Part shown: positions 1 to 5,462 of the stretch, piece by piece
Layout: each line of letters begins with the position of its first letter
How positions within the stretch are numbered: position 1 is the first letter of the stretch
NCBI GenBank assembly: GCA_017965125.1
Contig: JAGCQO010000210.1
Coordinates: forward strand, 1-5,462
Direction of reading: 5' to 3'
Length of the DNA stretch: 5,462 nt
From: Paludibacteraceae bacterium
GTDB lineage: Bacteria; Bacteroidota; Bacteroidia; Bacteroidales; Paludibacteraceae
Program-made: the position numbers and the translations under genes
Notes under the pieces: generated by a model
Database searches by the model: none
Told to the model about the DNA's origin: nothing
Seen by the model: only the letters and a program-made list of their open reading frames with translations

Positions 1-1
1 C

Positions 2-400
2 AAGGGCAGCTTGGTGTATAACGTACGATTGCAATTAAGAGGAGAAGAACCCAGAGAAGGCGCTCATTCGTCAGATTTTTATAAAAAGCAGAACGTGCAG
101 TTTGTTATTCTTTACACTGATGGCGTGGAGAAAACAGGAGCGTATCATGTGTTCCATGTAAAGGACACCGCCAGTAAAGTGACGGAAGAACGTATGAAAG
201 GCACGTGGTATCCATTCGATGTGAAAGGTTCTTATTTCTTCTTCCGCTTCGATGAGGAAGTCACTTTGGGAAAACTGGATATTGTTGAGTTGTTGAAGAC
301 ATTGAAAGACAAGCATAGAATAGAGGACGGCTCATCTATGCAGGGCGAGCCTTTGTTCGTTTCGGCAAATGAAGTTTTGCCATTCAGGACAGGGTTCTAA
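2..400 (+). CDS. Hypothetical protein, C-terminal part (5' end outside window)
   Basis: The reading frame is open from the first complete codon at position 2 to a TAA at 398-400, giving 132 residues. A TTG at 11 could be read as a start, but nothing upstream of it looks like an initiation site and the frame continues to the window edge. I therefore treat this as the 3' end of a longer gene. I do not recognise the family. The protein is soluble-looking, with no membrane segment or signal. It is rich in charged residues and has an aromatic patch (GSYFFFRFDEEV, encoded near 228-263), preceded by alternating hydrophobic and polar residues that suggest beta strands (VQFVILYTDG, YHVFHVKDT). A short amphipathic helix follows (LDIVELLKTLKDKH). 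A compact mixed alpha/beta C-terminal domain is plausible, but this is inference. GC is about 44% by my count, clearly lower than in the minus-strand genes, so recent acquisition is possible. It converges on the S41 protease gene. Confidence 0.6.
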   Translation, partial: KGSLVYNVRLQLRGEEPREGAHSSDFYKKQNVQFVILYTDGVEKTGAYHVFHVKDTASKVTEERMKGTWYPFDVKGSYFFFRFDEEVTLGKLDIVELLKTLKDKHRIEDGSSMQGEPLFVSANEVLPFRTGF

Positions 401-460
401 TCTCTTTCCCTCCTGAAGATTGATATGTTGCGCTTTGCCGAGTTTTTCCTGAAGTGTCAT

Positions 461-497
461 ATTCCTTTGTGTTGATTGCGAATAGATACAAAGGAAT
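461..497. repeat. 10-bp perfect inverted repeat with 17-base spacer
   Basis: ATTCCTTTGT at 461-470 is matched by its exact reverse complement ACAAAGGAAT at 488-497. It lies in the gap between the two convergent genes, about 60 bases after the plus-strand stop. Neither side carries a run of T, so it is not a standard intrinsic terminator. It could be a processing or stabilising hairpin at the 3' end of the plus-strand mRNA, or a protein-binding site. The function is unknown. Confidence 0.45.
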
Positions 498-552
498 CTC
501 ATTGTGGCCAATCAGTCAACGGCCATTTGACCGTGGGCGGCGGCACGGACGC

Positions 553-589
553 AAAAAAGAAGGCAACCTTAGATGTCTAAAGTTGCCTT
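553..589 (-). terminator. Intrinsic terminator of the minus-strand gene cluster
   Basis: Arms at 560-573 and 576-589 form a 14-bp stem. In the minus-strand RNA every position pairs, including one G-U wobble (568/581), and the stem is followed at once by C and then six U (complement of the A run at 553-558). In the plus-strand RNA the same wobble position becomes a C-A mismatch and no U tract follows, so the structure is suited to the minus strand. The two central bases leave too tight a loop, so the innermost pair or pairs probably open. It begins about 28 bases after the stop codon of the S41 protease gene. Confidence 0.88.
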
Positions 590-617
590 GCCTGAAAATC
601 TTTATTAACCCCGGCTC

Positions 618-2231
618 TTATTTCTTCGAGCCTTTGTTCAGAATCTTGTCGTACATGCCTTCTGTCGATAGGATTTCGAGGGCTTTGATGTAGGAGTCGT
701 CGAAGGCGTTGATGGTTTTGTAGAAGCCGTCGGTGCCGAACAGGCGGCGTGCGAAAAGCGCCTTGAGCTGCTGCTTTATCAGCGGAGTCGATTTCTTGAA
801 CTCGGCCTCGTTGAACTCGACGCCCTCGGCCGTGGCCTTGCTCTTCAGTTCCTTCAGATAGGAGTCGGCCAGCTCGAACGACTTTATGAACGTGTCCACG
901 TTGTCGTACTTTTTCTTCAGTTCCGACTCATGCTTCTGCAGAAAGTCCGACGCATAGCCGTTGACCACGCCCTTTGCCACGATTTTGGTCAGGTAGAGCG
1001 ACTGGGCCGTCGTGTCTATCGGCACAAAATAGTCGGGCATGATGCCTCCTCCGCCGTAAACGGTCCTGTGCAGGTTGAGCGTCTCGAACTTGAGCGAGTC
1101 GGGGAAGTGGATGCTGTCGGCCGACACTAACTCTCCGTGGTTGTATCGGTCTATCACGTCTCTTTTGTATTTCTCCACACCGTCGGCATACGATTTCTGT
1201 ATGCATCTGCCCGAAGGCGTGTAGTATCTCGCCACGGTGATGCGCATGCCCGAGCCGTCGTTCAGCGCCACAGGCATCTGCACGAGTCCCTTGGCGAATG
1301 TCCTCCTGCCCACGATGACGGCTCTGTCGTTGTTCTGCATCGCTCCGGCGAGAATCTCGCTCGCCGATGCCGACGACTCGTCGACGAGGAAGACGATGCG
1401 TCCGTCCACGAAGTTGCCGCCCGGAGTCGATTTGTAGGTCTCCTTTGCTGCTCTGCCTTTTGTGTAAACGATCATCTGCCTGCCGTCAAGAAACTCGTCG
1501 GCGATGCTCGATGCTGCCCTCAGATAGCCTCCGCCGTTGCCCTGAAGGTCGAAGATGAGGTCCTTCATGCCGGCTTTCTTCAGGTTCTTGAGCGCCTCGT
1601 CAAACTCCTTCTTGGTCGTCTCGGAGAAGACTGTCAGCTTTATGTAACCCACCTCTGGCGACACCATGTAGGCCGCTTTTACGCTGTGCAGAGGTATCTT
1701 GTCTCTTATGACCTTGAACTCGAACGGCTCCTTGACGCCGCGGCGCACGACGGTTATGTTGACCGATGTGCCTTTCTTGCCGCGCAGACGTTTCATTATG
1801 TCTCTCGACGTCATTTTCACGCCGGATATGATTGTGTCGTTCGCCTTGGTGAAGCGGTCGCCGGCTAAGATTCCGACCTTTTCAGCCGGTCCGCCGGGGA
1901 TTACAGCGTCCACGTGCAGAGTGTCCTTGAGCATGATGAACTGCACGCCGATGCCCTCGAACTCGCCGACAAGCGGCTCGTTCATCTGCTGCATCTCCGA
2001 CTTCGGGATGTAAACAGAGTGGGGGTCCAACTTCTGGAGCATTCCAGTGATGGCATAGTCTATCAGCGCGCTGTCCGACACTGCATCGACATACATGCCG
2101 GAAACTCGGGCCTTGGCCTCGTAGAATTTCTTGAGCTGCGTCAATGTTTCATTAGAGACGGCAGATGCGCACGTGGCCGACATGAACGCCAACGTTGCGA
2201 CGACGGTTTTACGCCATACGGAATTGCTCAT
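618..2231 (-). CDS. S41 family C-terminal processing peptidase (CtpA/Prc-like), exported, with PDZ domain
   Basis: This 537-residue serine protease probably trims or degrades proteins in the periplasm by recognising their C-termini. Residues 1-24 look like a Sec signal peptide: a Lys/Arg N-region, a short hydrophobic stretch and an ASA cleavage motif. A PDZ domain lies at about 90-175, with the ligand-binding GIGVQF segment at 93-98 and PGGPAEKVGILAGD at 112-125. The S41 core follows. NGGG at 232-235 and SSASASE at 286-292 place the catalytic Ser at 289. Lys314 in FAKGLVQ lies 25 residues later and Gln318 four after that, which is the Ser-Lys-Gln spacing of B. subtilis CtpB. The protein is therefore expected to be active. 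A lysine-rich, mostly helical tail of about 110 residues follows the core, as in many Bacteroidota homologues. The start is supported by the signal peptide; its leader is A-rich with no Shine-Dalgarno. The dehydrogenase stop lies 19 bases upstream and an intrinsic terminator follows, so this is the last gene of the run. Substrates cannot be inferred. Confidence 0.95.
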   Translation of the reverse strand: MSNSVWRKTVVATLAFMSATCASAVSNETLTQLKKFYEAKARVSGMYVDAVSDSALIDYAITGMLQKLDPHSVYIPKSEMQQMNEPLVGEFEGIGVQFIMLKDTLHVDAVIPGGPAEKVGILAGDRFTKANDTIISGVKMTSRDIMKRLRGKKGTSVNITVVRRGVKEPFEFKVIRDKIPLHSVKAAYMVSPEVGYIKLTVFSETTKKEFDEALKNLKKAGMKDLIFDLQGNGGGYLRAASSIADEFLDGRQMIVYTKGRAAKETYKSTPGGNFVDGRIVFLVDESSASASEILAGAMQNNDRAVIVGRRTFAKGLVQMPVALNDGSGMRITVARYYTPSGRCIQKSYADGVEKYKRDVIDRYNHGELVSADSIHFPDSLKFETLNLHRTVYGGGGIMPDYFVPIDTTAQSLYLTKIVAKGVVNGYASDFLQKHESELKKKYDNVDTFIKSFELADSYLKELKSKATAEGVEFNEAEFKKSTPLIKQQLKALFARRLFGTDGFYKTINAFDDSYIKALEILSTEGMYDKILNKGSKK

Positions 2232-2250
2232 AAATATTGCTTTTGGTTTG

Positions 2251-3426
2251 TTATTTCACTGCGTTAAGAAGGTCCTTGACTTCCTCCATCGTCAGCTTGA
2301 CGAAGAATCCGATAGAGTCGCCACGGTTGGCGCGGAGATGCTCCACAGCGTCGTCTATCGACACGTTCTGCGCGCCGAGCTCAGTCAGTGTCACAGGCAT
2401 GCCTATCGACTTGAAGAACTCTCTGAGCTTAGCCACGCCTTCTTTCGCTGTCTCGGTGTCATTCGCCTTTGGCTGCACGCCGAACACCTTCACGGCGAAC
2501 TGCGCCACCTTCGAAGGGTTCTTCTTGAGCGCTGCGTCGAGGAACGCCGGGAACACGACTGCCAGACCGGCGCCGTGTGCTATAGTGTCGTCTATCGCGC
2601 TCAGCTCGTGCTCTATGCCGTGCGATGTCCAGTCCTCCTCACGGCCTACGCCGCAGACGTCGTTGTGCGCCATCGTGCCGGCCCACATGATGTTGGCTCT
2701 CGCCTCATAGTCCTCCGGATTGGCGAACACCTTAGGCGACTCGCTGATGATGGCTCTGAGCAGTCCTTCGCAGAACTCGTCGGTCACGAACACGTTCTGT
2801 GTGTTGGTGAAGTAGCGCTCCATTATGTGCGCCATCATGTCCGAGATGCCGCATGCAGTCTGGTAGGGCGGCAGTGTGTATGTCAGTTCCGGATTCATGA
2901 TCGAGAACACAGGACGAAGCAGAAGCGGCATTCTCAGTCCGAGCTTCTTGTTAGTCTGCATGTTGGTCAGCACGGAGTTGCCCGAGCCTTCGCTGCCTGC
3001 CGCAGGGATAGTCAGCACGACCGACACCTTCAACGCCTTCTCCGGCTTGCATTTGCCCAAGTAGAAGTCCCACACGTCGCCGTCGTAGTAATAGCCGGCA
3101 GCGACAGCCTTGGCAGTGTCGATGACGGAACCGCCGCCCACAGCCATGAGCATGTCGGGATGCTCCTTCTTAGCCACCTCGACGCCCTCGCGAGCCTTGT
3201 CAATGAGCGGATTCGCCTGTATGCCTCCGAACTCGAAGAACTCCAGACCGGCCTTGCTCAGCGAGTCCTCGACCCTTTTGAGCAGACCGCTGCGCACAAC
3301 AGAACCCTTGCCGAAGAAGATCATAACCTTCTTGGCACCATACTTCTTTGCCAGTTCTCCAGCCTGGCTCTCTGTGTCCTTACCAAACACGAATTCGGTA
3401 GGACTATAGTACACGAAATTATTCAT
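2251..3426 (-). CDS. Iron-containing alcohol dehydrogenase (BdhA/YqhD-like, group III Fe-ADH)
   Basis: This is a 391-residue cytosolic NAD(P)H-dependent alcohol dehydrogenase or aldehyde reductase. The N-terminal Rossmann-like half carries the GGGS nucleotide-binding turn at 97-100 (GGGSVIDTAK) and the TIPAAGSEGSGN segment at 139-150. The C-terminal helical half supplies the metal ligands: Asp196 and His200 in SDMMAH, His269 in WTSHGIEHELSA, and His284 in IAHGAGLA. These match Asp194, His198, His267 and His281 of E. coli YqhD. The length is close to that of YqhD and clostridial butanol dehydrogenases. Those relatives mostly use NADPH to reduce short-chain aldehydes, so detoxification of aldehydes or disposal of reductant is the likely role; the actual substrate is unknown. 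The spacing between the last two His is one residue more than I recall for YqhD. The gene starts 25 bases after the flippase stop and ends 19 bases before the protease start. A possible -7 box lies just upstream. Confidence 0.95.
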   Translation of the reverse strand: MNNFVYYSPTEFVFGKDTESQAGELAKKYGAKKVMIFFGKGSVVRSGLLKRVEDSLSKAGLEFFEFGGIQANPLIDKAREGVEVAKKEHPDMLMAVGGGSVIDTAKAVAAGYYYDGDVWDFYLGKCKPEKALKVSVVLTIPAAGSEGSGNSVLTNMQTNKKLGLRMPLLLRPVFSIMNPELTYTLPPYQTACGISDMMAHIMERYFTNTQNVFVTDEFCEGLLRAIISESPKVFANPEDYEARANIMWAGTMAHNDVCGVGREEDWTSHGIEHELSAIDDTIAHGAGLAVVFPAFLDAALKKNPSKVAQFAVKVFGVQPKANDTETAKEGVAKLREFFKSIGMPVTLTELGAQNVSIDDAVEHLRANRGDSIGFFVKLTMEEVKDLLNAVK

Positions 3427-3434
3427 ATTAGTAG

Positions 3435-3442
3435 CAAATATA
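3435..3442 (-). promoter_or_regulatory. Possible Bacteroidota-type -7 promoter box upstream of the alcohol dehydrogenase
   Basis: The minus strand reads TATATTTG, a full match to the Bacteroidota sigma-ABfr -7 consensus TAnnTTTG, and ends 8 bases before the dehydrogenase ATG. No TTTG is present at the expected -33 position, where the sequence is A-rich and lies inside the end of the flippase gene. A start site set by this box would leave a leader of only a few bases. It may be an internal promoter producing a near-leaderless mRNA, or a chance match in AT-rich spacer sequence. Confidence 0.3.
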
Positions 3443-3451
3443 CGAAATTGT

Positions 3452-4714
3452 TTATTTTATGTTTCTTTTAGTGGCAAGCATAAGATACCAGCATATCTGC
3501 CCCACGGAGTAAAGGCAGTTGACCATCGACAGGATGGACACGCACACGACGACGTTTCTCTCCACGAACGCGCCGACTGCCAAAGCCGCGACATTCACCC
3601 CGAAGCCCACGCACTCCACCACGAACGCCTCCTTCTGGCGGCCGTAAACCGACGGCACGAAGTTTAGCGAAATCGCCATGAACGAGCAGGCAATCCACGG
3701 CAGCATCATTCTGAGCAAGTCGCCTGTCGTAGCCCACCCTTCGCCGAAAAGCACCCCCGTGAGCCATGGCAGAACCATCCACACAACGACCACCGACGGA
3801 ATGAACACAAGCACCATCTTGCGGCACACGCTCCTGAGGAGTACGGAGCTGTCCTCGCCAGAAGCCTCGTTCTTGCCGACTCTCTGGAACAGCACCTGAT
3901 TCATTGCTCTCGCATACGCCCACATTGGCTTGAGAGCCACATTCAGAGCCAAGGCGAAGAAGCCTACCTGCACCATGTCGAATGCGGCGGAGATGACAAA
4001 AACCGGCATATTCACCGTCAATGTATGCACGAGCTTATGAGGCATAGTGAACAGAGCGAACGCTTTGTGTCTGCGAGCCGAAGCAGCCATAAGACTGGGG
4101 CTGAACCTGAAGATATCGCTACTGCTGCGCTTACGGAAAAACATAACCGCAATACCCGTCACCTGGCCCACGAATGCCGAAATGACAAGTCCCCACTTAT
4201 GCCACCCGACAAAGCCGAGCAGCACCTTCGACACGCTGTTTGTAACACTGTGGACAATGCTGTAAACCGCGCTTTTGCCATAATTGTCGTTTCTGTTCCA
4301 CCAGAACGAAAGCACATAGCCCAACGACGACAGGAAAATGAGCGGCGCAAGGCAGTTGGCTGCCACCGACCAATAGTCCGACAAGACGCCGGAGAACGTC
4401 AGCGCCGCACTGACAACAGCCACTATCACGCAGCAAAGCACGTTGAGCGCAACGCAAAGGTCCAAGGCTGTGGCGGCATCGGCATGGTCTTTCTCTATCA
4501 CGACGGCGTTCTCGTACTGCGCCGACGCCATGATGACTCCGACACCGACTATTGCCAAGAACAAACTCAGGTTGCCGAGCTCGTCTGGGCTGTAAAGTCG
4601 CGTGACAAGAGGGTATATAACAACAGCGACAAACTGCCCGACCCCACTGGCCGTCAACAATTTGACGCTGTTCAATATCAGTTTCGAATCTATGTTGCGA
4701 TTCGCATCTGTCAT
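3452..4714 (-). CDS. Wzx-like oligosaccharide/polysaccharide flippase (MOP superfamily)
   Basis: This 420-residue inner-membrane protein probably flips lipid-linked oligosaccharides from the cytoplasmic to the periplasmic face, for O-antigen, capsule or another surface glycan. I see about twelve hydrophobic segments, at roughly 12-35, 45-65, 84-108, 115-138, 148-170, 173-193, 228-245, 246-264, 299-320, 334-354, 363-383 and 387-413. The N-terminal pattern PLVTRLYSPDELGNLSLFLA (35-54) followed by QYENAVVIEK (66-75) is characteristic of the RfbX/Wzx-type flippases of COG2244. A charged loop at 279-299 separates the two halves. Length is normal and no break is visible. No glycosyltransferase or Wzy polymerase gene is within view, so the glycan is unknown and this may be an orphan flippase. 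The argH stop codon lies 18 bases upstream of the ATG, and the leader lacks a Shine-Dalgarno. Other MOP members, such as MATE exporters, fit the N-terminal pattern less well. Confidence 0.9.
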   Translation of the reverse strand: MTDANRNIDSKLILNSVKLLTASGVGQFVAVVIYPLVTRLYSPDELGNLSLFLAIVGVGVIMASAQYENAVVIEKDHADAATALDLCVALNVLCCVIVAVVSAALTFSGVLSDYWSVAANCLAPLIFLSSLGYVLSFWWNRNDNYGKSAVYSIVHSVTNSVSKVLLGFVGWHKWGLVISAFVGQVTGIAVMFFRKRSSSDIFRFSPSLMAASARRHKAFALFTMPHKLVHTLTVNMPVFVISAAFDMVQVGFFALALNVALKPMWAYARAMNQVLFQRVGKNEASGEDSSVLLRSVCRKMVLVFIPSVVVVWMVLPWLTGVLFGEGWATTGDLLRMMLPWIACSFMAISLNFVPSVYGRQKEAFVVECVGFGVNVAALAVGAFVERNVVVCVSILSMVNCLYSVGQICWYLMLATKRNIK

Positions 4715-4732
4715 TTCGATGAATCTACATTC

Positions 4733-5462
4733 TTATCCTCTGACAAGTTTCTCTATCGCGTTGAAAGTTTTCTCGAATCCGAACGACTCAACGATCTCGT
4801 CCATGTGCTTTTTCACCTCGGCTGTGCACAGGTTGCCTATGCTGCCCTCGTGGGTGTGGTGGATGTTCTTGTTTGGCGAGAACTTGCCTGCCTCTATGTC
4901 TAAGCCGACCTTCTTGTAGGCGTCTCTGAAAGGCATTCCCTCCTCGAACACGAGTCTGTTCACTTCCTCGACGCTGAACATCAGGTCGTATCTCTTGTCG
5001 TCGAGTATGTGCTCGTTCACCTTTATGTCGCTCATCATGTGGGCGGTCATGGTCAGTATGTTCAGCAACTCGTCGAACGCAGGCAGGAACAGTTCCTTGA
5101 TTATCTGCAAGTCGCGGAAGTAGCCCGAAGGCAGGTTGTTGGTTATGAGCAGTATGTCGTTAGGCAGCGACTGCAGCTTGTTGCACTTCGCTCTTGTCAG
5201 CTCGAACACGTCCGGGTTTTTCTTGTGCGGCATTATGCTTGAGCCGGTCGTGTATTCGTCGGCTAACTTCACGAATCCGAAGTTCTGGCTTGAGAACATG
5301 CACGCGTCGAAGGCCATCTTCGCCACGGTGTTGGCAATGCTCGCTATGGCGTATGCCACGCATCTTTCCATCTTGCCTCGTCCCATCTGCGCGTAAACCA
5401 CGTTGTAGTTCAGCCCCTCGAAGCCGAGCAGCTGTGTGGTCATCGTTCTGTTCAGCGGGAAC
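4733..5462 (-). CDS. argH: Argininosuccinate lyase, C-terminal part (5' end outside window)
   Basis: This enzyme cleaves argininosuccinate to arginine and fumarate, the last step of arginine biosynthesis, in the cytosol as a homotetramer. The frame runs unbroken from the right edge, reading FPLNR and then the ATG at 5443, to TAA at 4733-4735. That ATG is internal, because the residues before it continue a normal ArgH. About 242 residues are visible, a little over half of the family's usual 450 or so. The fumarase/aspartase superfamily signature GSSIMPHKKNPD is encoded at 5210-5245 and contains the flexible loop bearing the catalytic serine. LTRAKCNKLQSLPNDI and the LPSGYFRDLQIIKE segment after it are typical of ArgH, and the final helical domain ends in EKLVRG. 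The general-acid/base His region would lie upstream, outside the window. The flippase gene follows after 18 bases, so argH is the first visible gene of the probable operon. No frameshift is seen. Confidence 0.96.
   Translation of the reverse strand, partial: FPLNRTMTTQLLGFEGLNYNVVYAQMGRGKMERCVAYAIASIANTVAKMAFDACMFSSQNFGFVKLADEYTTGSSIMPHKKNPDVFELTRAKCNKLQSLPNDILLITNNLPSGYFRDLQIIKELFLPAFDELLNILTMTAHMMSDIKVNEHILDDKRYDLMFSVEEVNRLVFEEGMPFRDAYKKVGLDIEAGKFSPNKNIHHTHEGSIGNLCTAEVKKHMDEIVESFGFEKTFNAIEKLVRG

Larger units (their letters stand above)
618..5462 (-). other. Probable operon argH - flippase - Fe-ADH - S41 protease (start outside window)
   Basis: Four genes share the minus strand with gaps of 18, 25 and 19 bases, no overlaps and no internal terminator that I can see. 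A strong intrinsic terminator closes the run at 553-589. Close spacing plus a single terminator supports co-transcription. The products come from unrelated processes, so this is probably shared transcription rather than one pathway. A possible secondary promoter before the dehydrogenase would let the last two genes be expressed apart from argH. Confidence 0.65.

Noticed and set aside
411..454. Direct repeat TCCTGAAG at 411-418 and 447-454, considered as an attachment site or CRISPR-like repeat
   Set aside because: Only two 8-base copies with no further units, no flanking recombinase and no tRNA end. This is too short to distinguish from chance.
531..548. A short GC-rich hairpin (CCGTG / CACGG with an 8-base loop) beside the terminator
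   Set aside because: Five pairs in a GC-rich stretch can occur by chance, there is no T run for either strand, and the terminator next to it already explains the end of the transcript.
454..693. A small plus-strand frame (79 codons) in the convergent gap
   Set aside because: It lacks a credible start signal, includes the minus-strand terminator and runs into the 3' end of the S41 gene. The composition does not look like a protein under selection.
618..2231. The S41 protease as a lipoprotein, because Cys21 follows a hydrophobic stretch
   Set aside because: The residues before the Cys (SAT) do not fit a lipobox, while ASA at 22-24 is a good signal peptidase I site.
2131..3471. A 446-codon open frame on the plus strand, longer than the dehydrogenase it overlaps
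   Set aside because: It is antisense to a gene with clear Fe-ADH motifs and metal ligands. Its translation is rich in His, Arg and Val with no recognisable domain, and it crosses into neighbouring genes, as expected from GC-rich codons read in reverse.
4025..4903. A 292-codon plus-strand open frame over the flippase and argH
   Set aside because: It spans two well-supported minus-strand genes and the gap between them, has a low-complexity charged composition and shows no domain. It is a shadow frame.
4733..5443. Reading argH as a complete 236-residue gene starting at the ATG at 5443
   Set aside because: The frame stays open to the window edge and the upstream residues (FPLNR) fit the ArgH family, whose members are about 450 residues. 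The ATG is internal.

Overview
The window looks like a chromosomal segment of a member of the Bacteroidota, most likely a Bacteroidales. The evidence is mixed in strength. The protein families are typical of that group: a roughly 540-residue S41 protease with a long C-terminal extension, a BdhA/YqhD-type iron alcohol dehydrogenase, and an ArgH with the usual signature loop. The minus-strand genes have A-rich leaders without a Shine-Dalgarno sequence. One intergenic gap holds a TATATTTG box like the Bacteroidota -7 promoter element. Genus cannot be decided from this sequence.

Layout, left to right. Positions 2-400 (+) hold the 3' end of a gene of unknown function whose start lies outside the window. 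Its GC content is about 44%, against roughly 53-68% in sampled rows of the other genes. Positions 401-617 are a convergent intergenic gap containing a 10-bp inverted repeat and a strong intrinsic terminator that serves the minus strand. From 618 to the right edge, four genes lie head to tail on the minus strand. In transcription order they are argininosuccinate lyase argH (5' end beyond the window), a 12-segment Wzx-like polysaccharide flippase, an iron-containing alcohol dehydrogenase, and an exported S41 C-terminal processing protease with a PDZ domain.

The four minus-strand genes are separated by only 18, 25 and 19 bases and end at the terminator, so they are probably co-transcribed. A possible secondary promoter lies just before the dehydrogenase. 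Their products do not form an obvious pathway: arginine synthesis, export of a lipid-linked glycan, aldehyde reduction and periplasmic proteolysis. This looks like a housekeeping cluster of convenience rather than a dedicated system. I found no RNA gene, CRISPR array, insertion sequence or clear defence system. The least explained part is the left edge, with its unrecognised gene and change in composition.
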